A DNA stretch of 64,000 nucleotides. It comes from Rossellomorea marisflavi (GTDB lineage Bacteria; Bacillota; Bacilli; Bacillales; Bacillaceae_B). Made by a program: the position numbers and the translations under genes. The stretch lies in contig NZ_CP047095.1 of assembly GCF_009806575.1 (NCBI RefSeq), forward strand, positions 3,166,001 to 3,230,000, given 5' to 3'. This document shows positions 19,087-27,003 of the stretch, one piece after another (position 1 is the first letter of the stretch; each line of letters opens with the position of its first letter). The notes below the pieces were generated by a model, which worked only from the letters and a program-made list of their open reading frames with translations, was not told the DNA's origin and made no database searches.

Positions 19087-20261
19087 AGGATTCCGTCTTC
19101 ATTTACTCGGATGACCTACTCGGCTACCGCTTCTCCGATAACCATCCTTTCAACCAGATGCGCCTGACCCTCACCCTGGATCTGCTCAGGGAATCCGGTG
19201 CCATTGAAGAGGATGAAATCGTCAAGCCCCGGGCCGCCACGGTGGAAGAGCTCCAATTGAACCATGATGCGGCCTATGTCCAGGCCATCAAGAAAGCCGG
19301 TAAAGGGGAACTTCCCCCCGAGCAGGCAGAGAGCTATGGAATCGGCACCGAGGATACGCCGATCTTCCCGGGCATGCACGAGGCCAGCTCCTTCCTGGTG
19401 GGCGGTACCCTGGAAGCGGTCGATCAGGTGATGAGCGGCAAGGCCAAGCACGCCCTTCATCTCGGAGGAGGCCTTCACCACGGGTTCAAAGGAAAGGCAT
19501 CGGGCTTCTGCATTTACAATGATAGCTCCGTCGCCATACGATACCTTCAGGAAAAGTACAAAGCAAGGGTCCTCTATGTGGATACGGATGCCCACCACGG
19601 AGACGGGGTTCAGTGGTCCTTTTATGATGATCCCGATGTCTGCACCCTCTCCCTGCATGAAACGGGACGCTATCTGTTCCCGGGTACGGGAAATGTGAAT
19701 GAGCGGGGACACGGGAAGGGCTATGGATACTCCTTCAACATCCCCCTTGATGCGTTCACCGAGGATGAGTCATTCTTGGATGCCTATGAATCCGCGATCC
19801 GGGAGGTAGCCGAGTTCTTCAAACCGGATGTGATACTGACCCAGAACGGAGCGGATGCCCATTATTATGATCCCCTCACCCATCTTTCCACCACCATGAA
19901 GACGTACCGTGAAATCCCCAGGATCGCACACGAACTTGCCCACACGTACTGTGACGGGAGATGGATTGCCGTAGGCGGAGGTGGATACGACATATGGCGG
20001 GTGGTGCCCAGGGCATGGTCGTTCATCTGGCTTGAAATGACGGGAAGGACCGTCGGAGGCTCCCTTCCTTCCACCTGGTATGATCGCTGGAAGACGAAAT
20101 CCGGTATCACGCTCCCTAGGGACTGGATGGATCCGCCGGGAATTTACACACCCATTCCCAGGAAGGCAGAGATCACAGAGAAAAATAAGCAGAATGTGGA
20201 TAAGGCCCTCTACCCGATCCGGCAGCAGTTGGGAAAAGGAGCGGGTCATGAAACTGGCTGA
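19083..20261 (+). CDS. acuC: AcuC, class I histone deacetylase-like protein deacetylase
   Basis: AcuC removes the acetyl group from AcsA and restores its activity. Class I HDAC motifs are clear: HLGGGLHHG and the metal/charge-relay stretch DTDAHHGDGVQ, with a later conserved GGGGYD. The ATG at 19083 forms an ATGA overlap with acuB and matches the family N-terminus (MKDSVFIYSD); an ATG at 19056 would add nine residues. The length of 392 residues is normal. A strong hairpin follows. Confidence 0.95.
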   Translation: MKDSVFIYSDDLLGYRFSDNHPFNQMRLTLTLDLLRESGAIEEDEIVKPRAATVEELQLNHDAAYVQAIKKAGKGELPPEQAESYGIGTEDTPIFPGMHEASSFLVGGTLEAVDQVMSGKAKHALHLGGGLHHGFKGKASGFCIYNDSSVAIRYLQEKYKARVLYVDTDAHHGDGVQWSFYDDPDVCTLSLHETGRYLFPGTGNVNERGHGKGYGYSFNIPLDAFTEDESFLDAYESAIREVAEFFKPDVILTQNGADAHYYDPLTHLSTTMKTYREIPRIAHELAHTYCDGRWIAVGGGGYDIWRVVPRAWSFIWLEMTGRTVGGSLPSTWYDRWKTKSGITLPRDWMDPPGIYTPIPRKAEITEKNKQNVDKALYPIRQQLGKGAGHETG

Positions 20262-20269
20262 AGACATGC

Positions 20270-20298
20270 ACGCAGCAGATTGACTGCTGCGTATTTTT
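20270..20298 (+). terminator. Terminator after acuABC
   Basis: ACGCAGCAG and CTGCTGCGT form a perfect 9-bp stem with a 5-base loop, followed by ATTTTTGATT, 8 bases after the acuC stop. Confidence 0.8.
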
Positions 20299-20348
20299 GA
20301 TTATAGGTCAGGATTCTTCCTTTTTGAAAGGAAACAAGGAACAACAAA

Positions 20349-20380
20349 AAATCCGATTCCCCTTAAAAGGAATCGGATTT
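20349..20380 (-). terminator. Terminator after helD
   Basis: AAATCCGATTCC and GGAATCGGATTT form a perfect 12-bp stem, with a T-run on the minus strand side. Confidence 0.85.
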
Positions 20381-20385
20381 TTCCA

Positions 20386-22716
20386 TTATCGCACACTATC
20401 CCCGGTCCTGATCAGACCCTCTGTGATGGCGTTTTCCATGAAGGGACTCGGTTCCCCCATGGTGTAGACCTGCAGTTCATGCATGGCCCGTGTACAGGCG
20501 GTGTAGAAGAGCCTGCGCACATCTTCTGTCCCGTAACAGTCCTCTGATGCATCATAGATGATGACGGCGTCGAACTCGATGCCTTTGGAAAGGTACGCTG
20601 GTACGATCACGACACCCTGATCATGTTCAAGCGTCCCTTTCGTGAGAAGGGTGACATCACCAAGATCGGAAAGGGCACTGAATGCCTCCGCGCTCTCTCT
20701 CGCCGTTTTACAGATGATGGCGATGCTCTCATGGCCCGATTCACGGTAATGATCGACTTTTGAGCGGACGGCCTGATGCAGTCCGGCCCGGTTTGACACC
20801 CGATCAAGTGATGGTGTTTCTCCACTTCGATCAAACGGGATGATGGCTTCACCATCAGGAATGAGCGTGCGGGTGAATTCTATGATGGGTTTCGTCGACC
20901 GGTAGCTCCTCTTGAGGCTTATGGTGTCTGTTTCCCCTTCACCATACAGCCCTGTCAGCATGCGGAAATCCGCTTGCCCGCTGGCGTGGGAGAAGATGGC
21001 CTGATTGAAGTCACCGAGGATCGTCATCCTGGCAGCGGGGAACATGCGCTTCAAAAACTCGAACTGGAACGGTGAATAATCCTGGGCCTCATCAATGACA
21101 AGATGCCTGACCGAGCTATTGATCTGGAAGCCCAGGATCAATTCTTTCAAGAAGAGGAATGGGGTGGCATCTTCATGGTACAGGCGCCCGTCATCGATGG
21201 CTTTTGCCGTCAATGCGCCGATGCCTTTCCAATGGGTCTCTTCTTCTTGAACGAGGGTGTTAAAAAGGGCTTTGTAAATGGCCACAAAGTCAATGAATCC
21301 GAATTCCCTGACATAGGTGCGCACCGGCTTCATTTTCTGTTGAACGATCAACCGGGCCAGCTGATCGGGCTCGACCTCGTAGTCCCCCACCTCTTCACGT
21401 TCATACCCCTTCCTCAGTGCGAGATGAGTCCGCGCATTGTGATAGGCGTGTTCACTCAGCATTTCCATGGCATCCTGCACCCATGGCTTCCTTCTCTCCC
21501 GGCGCGTTACCTCCTTCAGCTTCTTCAAGATCCATTCCTGCAAGGCTTCCAGTCGATTCGAAAACTTGAGATCCAGGGCTGTTTGATAAAACCGGTCGCG
21601 GATTTCCCCTGCCGTCACCACCGGTTCACCCCTGAAGACGATATCCTTGAACGTCATGCCGTCTGTATCCAATGTGCTCCGATATGCAAGGACCGACTGG
21701 ATAAAGGCTTTAGAAGCCTTATGACCGATGGCAGAAAGCCTCTCAGCATAAAAGGGTTCACCTTGACCGCCAAGGACGAACTCAAGCTGATCATACGCAT
21801 CCTCCACAGTAAAAGAATCACCGAGCCGGTGATCCAGGTATTCCTGGAAGGTGACCTGATGCATGTTTTCCTCCCCAAGCTCCGGCAGGACATTGGAGAC
21901 GTACCGGCTGAACAGGGAGTTCGGGGAGAAGAGGACGATCTGATCCGCATCGATGCGATCCCTGTACTTGTAGAGAAGATAAGCGATCCGCTGAAGGGCG
22001 GCCGACGTCTTCCCGCTACCGGCTGCCCCGTGGACGATGAGGAGCCTGCCCTGGTCATGCCGGATGATTCGGTTTTGATCCTGTTGGATGGTCGCTACGA
22101 TGCTGTGCATCTTTTGATCTTTTCCTCTTCCCAAGACCTGCTGAAGGATCTCATCCCCGATGGTGAGACTGGTGTCGAAAAGGGATTCAAGTACTCCCTC
22201 ACGGATGAGGTACTGCCACTTCCCGTTCAATTCTCCCTTGATGACCCCACCGGGTGTATCATAAGCAGCTGGCCCAGGCTGATCATCATAATAGACGCTT
22301 GAGATCGGCGCCCTCCAATCATAGATCAGGAAATTCTCACCGGTTTCGTCGGTGAGGGATGAGACGCCGATATAGACCTTTTCCTCTGATTCATTTCCGT
22401 CCTCTGTGAAATCGATCCTTCCGAAGTATGGAATTTTTTTCATTCTCTCGAGAGTGGACAGGCGTTTAGAGGCATGCCTGTGGCTGCTCTGACTGGAGGA
22501 CAGGGCCTGAGCCTCCTGGCGAAGACCGATGATCGTCTCCAGGTAGTCATCGAAGCTGTCCGTATTCACCTTGACTTCATCCCAGAAATGTTTACGCGTG
22601 TGAATCACTTCCTGTTTGCGCCTGGAGGTTTCTTCTTTCAATTTTTCAATTTCACCGTTAATCTCCTCCAGCACATGATCGACACGACGTTGCTCTTTTC
22701 TGTACTCGGCATTCAT
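20386..22716 (-). CDS. helD: RNA polymerase recycling helicase HelD (UvrD-like)
   Basis: HelD is a superfamily 1 motor that binds RNA polymerase and releases it from stalled complexes in Gram-positive bacteria. The product has an N-terminal coiled coil (about 1-90), then Walker A GAAGSGKT in HGAAGSGKTSAAL and Walker B VIDEAQDYSPFQF. The conserved YDWRAPISSVYYD lies before the motor domain, as in HelD rather than UvrD or PcrA. The ATG at 22716 has GAGGAG about 8 bases upstream; a GTG three codons earlier overlaps that site. The length of about 776 residues matches B. subtilis HelD. It is a lone gene with its own terminator. Confidence 0.9.
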   Translation of the reverse strand: MNAEYRKEQRRVDHVLEEINGEIEKLKEETSRRKQEVIHTRKHFWDEVKVNTDSFDDYLETIIGLRQEAQALSSSQSSHRHASKRLSTLERMKKIPYFGRIDFTEDGNESEEKVYIGVSSLTDETGENFLIYDWRAPISSVYYDDQPGPAAYDTPGGVIKGELNGKWQYLIREGVLESLFDTSLTIGDEILQQVLGRGKDQKMHSIVATIQQDQNRIIRHDQGRLLIVHGAAGSGKTSAALQRIAYLLYKYRDRIDADQIVLFSPNSLFSRYVSNVLPELGEENMHQVTFQEYLDHRLGDSFTVEDAYDQLEFVLGGQGEPFYAERLSAIGHKASKAFIQSVLAYRSTLDTDGMTFKDIVFRGEPVVTAGEIRDRFYQTALDLKFSNRLEALQEWILKKLKEVTRRERRKPWVQDAMEMLSEHAYHNARTHLALRKGYEREEVGDYEVEPDQLARLIVQQKMKPVRTYVREFGFIDFVAIYKALFNTLVQEEETHWKGIGALTAKAIDDGRLYHEDATPFLFLKELILGFQINSSVRHLVIDEAQDYSPFQFEFLKRMFPAARMTILGDFNQAIFSHASGQADFRMLTGLYGEGETDTISLKRSYRSTKPIIEFTRTLIPDGEAIIPFDRSGETPSLDRVSNRAGLHQAVRSKVDHYRESGHESIAIICKTARESAEAFSALSDLGDVTLLTKGTLEHDQGVVIVPAYLSKGIEFDAVIIYDASEDCYGTEDVRRLFYTACTRAMHELQVYTMGEPSPFMENAITEGLIRTGDSVR

Positions 22717-22866
22717 AGCATTCACTCCTCGGAATCTTTTAGATAAGGGTTGACACGGATCGTGTTTGCACTGTATAATTATAATAAGGATAACTAATAC
22801 CTAAATTAAACAACAGCGCATATCTATCTAACTTTATCACATAATCCGTTTGGTGACAATATAAAA

Positions 22867-22902
22867 AAAGAGTGGCGTTCATGAAAATGAACGCCACTCT
22901 TT
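22867..22902. terminator. Terminator after motS
   Basis: AAAGAGTGGCGTTCAT pairs with ATGAACGCCACTCTTT around a GAAA loop, with A and T runs on the two sides. Confidence 0.9.
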
Positions 22903-22904
22903 TT

Positions 22905-23570
22905 TTAGTTTTCTTTGTATGCCGGGTCGGTCACGATGATTTCCACCCTGCGATTCTTCTGCATATGGGCATCGGAATCATTCGGTTCCACAGGCATGGT
23001 ATCTCCGTAGCCGATGGCGATGAACCGCTCAGGATCCAGTCCATTTTCGTTCACCAGGTACCGGATGACACTGCTGGCCCTGGCCGTTGAAAGTTCCCAG
23101 TTCGATGGATAACGATAGGTGGAGATGGGGCGATTATCGGTATGTCCTTCCACGTCCACCTTGTTCGGCAGTTCTTCAAGGAGCCCTGCGACCATATCGA
23201 GGAACGGAAAGGCAGAGTCAAGGACTTCGGCATCTCCGGTTTCAAAAAGGGCCTGCTCTTGAAGAACGAGGACGACACCCCTGTCCGTCCGCTCAGCCTT
23301 GATGGCATCCTCCATATCATGTTCCTTCAGATAGGCCTTCACATCTTTCAGGACCACATCAAGATCACTTGTACTCCCATCCGGAATGATGGACGCACCC
23401 TGAAATGAATCGACAATGGATTCGAACTTCCCCTTATCGATCTGCGACATGGAGAAAAGCAGGATGAAAAATACCAGGATCAGGGTGACCATATCCGAAA
23501 ATGTGACCATCCAGGCAGGAGTCCGCGGGGATTCTTCTTCCTTACCCCTACGCTTCATCAACGGAATCAC
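22905..23570 (-). CDS. motS: Flagellar stator protein MotS (sodium-type MotB homolog)
   Basis: MotS anchors the MotPS stator to peptidoglycan and carries the ion-binding aspartate. The single membrane segment lies at about residues 24-42 (FSDMVTLILVFFILLFSM). It includes the conserved Asp, with valine and leucine in the positions associated with sodium-type stators. The C-terminal OmpA-like domain shows GHTDNRPI, NWELSTARA and NRRVEII. A GTG at 23570 and an ATG at 23558 are both possible starts; either overlaps motP. In B. subtilis MotPS is the second, sodium-driven stator, encoded just downstream of ccpA as here. Confidence 0.93.
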   Translation of the reverse strand: MIPLMKRRGKEEESPRTPAWMVTFSDMVTLILVFFILLFSMSQIDKGKFESIVDSFQGASIIPDGSTSDLDVVLKDVKAYLKEHDMEDAIKAERTDRGVVLVLQEQALFETGDAEVLDSAFPFLDMVAGLLEELPNKVDVEGHTDNRPISTYRYPSNWELSTARASSVIRYLVNENGLDPERFIAIGYGDTMPVEPNDSDAHMQKNRRVEIIVTDPAYKEN

Positions 23571-24357
23571 GATCCTTCAATCGATATGTATGCAGCTCTT
23601 CACCTGACAGGAAGACCGTCAATTTTTCTTCAAGGACCCTCGGGTTCTGCCCTGATTGAAGGCCCATCACGGCCTCGATGACGATCTGTTTCATGAACAC
23701 TTCCTTTTCAGTCTTCATGGCAAGCTTCGATGCCATGGGGATGAAGACCAGGTTCGCAAGGAGCGTCCCATACAGGGTCGTCAGCAGGGCAACGGCCATA
23801 TTGGGTCCGAGGGATGACGGGTCGCTGAGGTTCTGGAGCATGAGGACGAGTCCGATCAGAGTTCCGATCATCCCCCATGCAGGGGCGTATTCCCCTGCTT
23901 TATCTAGCAGTCTCTTATTCTTGCGATGACGCTCTTCAATGGCAATGATCTCGGTATTCAGGATATCCGTGATGACATCCGATTCGATTCCATCCACGGC
24001 CAGAAGGACTCCCTTCCTGATGAATGGATCACGGATTTCTTCGACCTCGGTTTCCAGGGAAAGAAGCCCTTCCCTTCTCGCTTTGTCAGAAAGGGATACA
24101 AATGTGGAAATCAAGCCTTGTGTATCATGTTCCTGCACCCTGAACGACTCTGCCATCACTCTTCCCAGCTGCTTCAGTTCATTGAAGGAAAAGCTGACCA
24201 GCATGGCTCCGATCAAGCCGCCGATGACCACCAGGATGGACGGAATGTTGATAAAGGATCCAAAACTATCTGGACCTGCATTGGTAAGGATGGCAACACC
24301 GACGAATACAATCCCCAAAACGACGCCTAAAGGTGTAAGCATATCAAGCTTCTTCAT
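23548..24357 (-). CDS. motP: Flagellar stator protein MotP (sodium-type MotA homolog)
   Basis: MotP forms the pentameric ring of the MotPS stator. Four membrane segments are visible (about residues 8-24, 32-52, 150-170 and 180-205). The MotA/TolQ/ExbB proline-rich signature appears in AGEYAPAWGMIGTLIGLVLM. The start at 24357 matches the family N-terminus (MKKLDMLTPLG), with GGGAG upstream. Its 3' end overlaps motS. It lies about 100 bases downstream of ccpA, behind a hairpin known in B. subtilis to limit motPS transcription. Confidence 0.93.
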   Translation of the reverse strand: MKKLDMLTPLGVVLGIVFVGVAILTNAGPDSFGSFINIPSILVVIGGLIGAMLVSFSFNELKQLGRVMAESFRVQEHDTQGLISTFVSLSDKARREGLLSLETEVEEIRDPFIRKGVLLAVDGIESDVITDILNTEIIAIEERHRKNKRLLDKAGEYAPAWGMIGTLIGLVLMLQNLSDPSSLGPNMAVALLTTLYGTLLANLVFIPMASKLAMKTEKEVFMKQIVIEAVMGLQSGQNPRVLEEKLTVFLSGEELHTYRLKDRDSVDEA

Positions 24358-24384
24358 CATGACTCTCCCTGCAAAAAAAATAAA

Positions 24385-24422
24385 ATCCTGCCTTCCGGTC
24401 AAAAGAGGACGGAAGGCAGGAT
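24385..24422 (-). terminator. Stem-loop between ccpA and motPS
   Basis: ATCCTGCCTTCCG and CGGAAGGCAGGAT pair perfectly over 13 bp with a 12-base loop, followed on the minus strand by TTTTATTTTTTTT. It lies between the ccpA stop and the motP ribosome site, so motPS must be expressed by read-through of this element or from a promoter that I do not see. Confidence 0.9.
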
Positions 24423-24456
24423 CAGCCTTCCAGACCTATCTAACCAGTTTACAGCA

Positions 24457-25455
24457 TTATTTGGTTGAATTTCTGTATTCAATGCGGTGAGGAAGTACAA
24501 CGGCTGCTTCATCGACCGTTTCCTTGTTCATGTATTTCGTCAAGAGTCTCATGGCCACGGCACCTATATCATAAAGCGGCTGCACGACGGACGTGAGCTG
24601 CGGACGCACCATGAGGGCAAGCCTTGTATTATCGAACGAGATGATTTCCACTTCATCCGGAATGGAAACACCCGCATCCTGCGCTCCGTGTACGACACCG
24701 AGGGCCGTTTCATCATTCCCTACGAAGACGGCAGTCGGCTTGTCCGATAGCTCAGAGAACTTCTGCCATGCTTCAAGTCCTGAATCATACGTGTATTCCC
24801 CTTCGATGACCAGTTCATCATTGTATTCGATTCCTGCTTGCGCAAGGGCTTCACGGTATCCTTCAAGCTTGAACTTCATATTGATCGTGTCATGGAACGG
24901 ACCGCTTACGAATCCGATGCGTTCATGCCCCTTATCGAGGAGATCCTTCACGGCATCGTAAGTCGCCGCTTTGTAGTCGATGTTGACGGAAGGGACTTTA
25001 TTCGTCTCTTCAACCGCTCCAGCAAGGACGATCGGCACTGGTGAACGCTCGAATTCCTGTACATGTTCTTCGGATATATGTCCGCCGAGGAACAGGATGC
25101 CGTCCACTTGTTTCCCGAGCATCGTATTGAGGAGATGAAGCTCCTTCTCTGCATTCTGATCAGAGTTGCTCAAGATGATGTTGTACTTGTACATGGTGGC
25201 GATGTCTTCGATCCCTCGGGCAAGCTCCGCGTAGAAGATGTTGGAGATATCAGGGATGATGACTCCGACAGTCGTCGTCTTCTTGCTCGCGAGACCACGT
25301 GCAACCGCATTCGGACGGTAGCCGAGTCGATCGATGACCTCAAGTACCTTCTTCCTTGTTGCAGGCTTAACGTTGGGATTTCCATTGACCACACGTGAAA
25401 CCGTGGCCATTGATACATTTGCTTCTCTTGCTACGTCATATATTGTCACGTTCAT
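24457..25455 (-). CDS. ccpA: Catabolite control protein A
   Basis: CcpA is the LacI-family regulator that binds cre boxes together with HPr-Ser-P. The N-terminal helix-turn-helix [20 protein letters not shown] is identical in type to B. subtilis CcpA, followed by the hinge and a periplasmic-binding-like domain. The ATG at 25455 gives the family N-terminus, with AAAGGAG upstream; a GTG at 25464 would be too close to that site. The product is 332 residues. It sits between aroA and motPS as in B. subtilis. Likely targets in this window are acsA/acuABC, megL and the peptide transporter. Confidence 0.97.
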   Translation of the reverse strand: MNVTIYDVAREANVSMATVSRVVNGNPNVKPATRKKVLEVIDRLGYRPNAVARGLASKKTTTVGVIIPDISNIFYAELARGIEDIATMYKYNIILSNSDQNAEKELHLLNTMLGKQVDGILFLGGHISEEHVQEFERSPVPIVLAGAVEETNKVPSVNIDYKAATYDAVKDLLDKGHERIGFVSGPFHDTINMKFKLEGYREALAQAGIEYNDELVIEGEYTYDSGLEAWQKFSELSDKPTAVFVGNDETALGVVHGAQDAGVSIPDEVEIISFDNTRLALMVRPQLTSVVQPLYDIGAVAMRLLTKYMNKETVDEAAVVLPHRIEYRNSTK

Positions 25456-25686
25456 TGCAAACACGCTCCTTTACTCATAACCATTTACCTTATTTTACAC
25501 CAAATAAACCTGGAGAGCGATTACAGGACTTTGTTACATTATGCACAAGTTACCATCCACTCATAAGTTCGATTAGTGTATACAGTATATTTATCTGCAA
25601 TCACGTACATAATCATACGATAGTATATTTATTCCTGCAATGACTCTGCATCAATTTGTGAAAAAAATTCCATGAAAACGGAAAAA

Positions 25687-25711
25687 ACGGACCCTCATAA
25701 GGAGGATCCGT
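25687..25711 (-). terminator. Terminator after aroA
   Basis: On the minus strand ACGGATCCTC pairs with GAGGGTCCGT, followed by TTTTTTCC, just after the aroA stop. Confidence 0.8.
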
Positions 25712-25726
25712 CCATTTCTTCCTTGA

Positions 25727-26803
25727 TTATACTGTGATTGTTCTTCCTTTGAATACTTCATTGTAGAATGTATCGAATTGGTCGAGATCCATCTGCTGGG
25801 CAGAATCGGACAAGGCGACGGCCGGGTCCGGATGCACTTCTGCCATGACGCCGTCTGCACCGATGGCAAGGGCTGCCTTGGCTGTCGGGAGAAGGAGGTC
25901 CCTGCGTCCTGTGGAGTGGGTCACGTCTACGAATACCGGAAGATGCGTTTCCTGCTTCAGGATCGGCACCGCGGAGATATCAAGGGTGTTACGGGTTGCT
26001 TTCTCATACGTCCTGATTCCGCGCTCACATAGGATGATGTCTCCATTCCCTTGTGAAATGATGTACTCAGCCGCATTGATGAATTCCTCGATCGTTGCCG
26101 AAAGTCCGCGCTTCAACAGTACAGGCTTCTTAACAGCACCGGCTGCTTTCAAAAGTTCGAAGTTCTGCATATTGCGGGCACCGATCTGGATGACGTCGAT
26201 GTACTCGACAGCCTGTTCGATATCGGCCGGATTGACAATTTCGCTGATGACGGCCAAGCCGTACTCATCGGCGACCCTCTTCAAAATCTTCAAGCCTTCC
26301 ATTCCAAGTCCCTGGAAGTCATAAGGGGACGTACGCGGTTTGAATGCTCCCCCGCGGAGAAGCTTCAGGCCTTTTGCTTTGACGGCTTTCGCCACTTCCG
26401 CCACCTGCTCGTAAGATTCCACGGCACATGGACCGAATACGAAGTGAGGATTTCCATCCCCGATGGCTTCTCCGTTGATATTCACGATGGTATCTTCCGG
26501 TTTCTTTTTACGGGAAACAAGAAGGGCCTTCGAATGGTCATCCTTCTGCAGTTCTAATCCTGCTTTGAATATTTCCTTGAAAATATGTTCAACAGTCGAG
26601 TCTTTCAACGGACCGTCATTGTTTTCTTTGATCAGGTTCAACATTCCCCTTTCACGAACAGGATCATAGCGGTATACTCCTTGAGTCTCCTTGACACGCC
26701 CGATTTCTTGAACGAGCTTGGCCCGCTCATTGATGATGTCCAGTAGTTTCAGATTCAGTTCGTCGACTTGATTCCTTAATTGATCGAGCTCTTGATTACT
26801 CAC
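25727..26803 (-). CDS. aroA: Bifunctional chorismate mutase / DAHP synthase
   Basis: This 358-residue enzyme opens the shikimate pathway by joining PEP and erythrose 4-phosphate. An AroQ-type chorismate mutase domain (about residues 1-85; [20 protein letters not shown]) precedes a KDSA/DAHP-like synthase domain with [25 protein letters not shown] and [10 protein letters not shown]. The mutase domain confers feedback control by prephenate or chorismate in B. subtilis. The GTG start at 26803 has AAAGGGTG upstream and gives exactly the B. subtilis length. It is monocistronic upstream of ccpA. Confidence 0.96.
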   Translation of the reverse strand: MSNQELDQLRNQVDELNLKLLDIINERAKLVQEIGRVKETQGVYRYDPVRERGMLNLIKENNDGPLKDSTVEHIFKEIFKAGLELQKDDHSKALLVSRKKKPEDTIVNINGEAIGDGNPHFVFGPCAVESYEQVAEVAKAVKAKGLKLLRGGAFKPRTSPYDFQGLGMEGLKILKRVADEYGLAVISEIVNPADIEQAVEYIDVIQIGARNMQNFELLKAAGAVKKPVLLKRGLSATIEEFINAAEYIISQGNGDIILCERGIRTYEKATRNTLDISAVPILKQETHLPVFVDVTHSTGRRDLLLPTAKAALAIGADGVMAEVHPDPAVALSDSAQQMDLDQFDTFYNEVFKGRTITV

Positions 26804-26891
26804 AATACAGCACCCTTTCTTTTTTTCCTGTTCATACGTAAAACCTGTTATAGTTTTAAGGAAGTATGATACATTTTTGATGTTGAAACTT

Positions 26892-26920
26892 ATTATAATA
26901 GAACATATCTCAAATGTCAC
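26892..26920 (-). promoter_or_regulatory. SigA promoter of aroA
   Basis: On the minus strand GTGACA (26920-26915), a 17-base spacer and TATAAT (26897-26892) form a good vegetative promoter. Confidence 0.75.
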
Positions 26921-26941
26921 GAAGAAATTCTTTTTTGATTA

Positions 26942-26957
26942 AACGCTTTTAAGCGTT
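26942..26957. promoter_or_regulatory. Palindromic operator-like dyad between aroA and the FtsA-like gene
   Basis: AACGCTT TT AAGCGTT is a perfect 7-2-7 dyad, with AT-rich extensions on both sides. It lies upstream of the aroA -35 and about 12 bases upstream of a TATACT -10 candidate (26970-26975) for the divergent gene. It is not a good cre match. The binding protein is unknown. Confidence 0.4.
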
Positions 26958-27003
26958 AAAGTATGTAAGTATACTATGAGACTGGGCTGAAGCAGGTGAA
27001 TAA

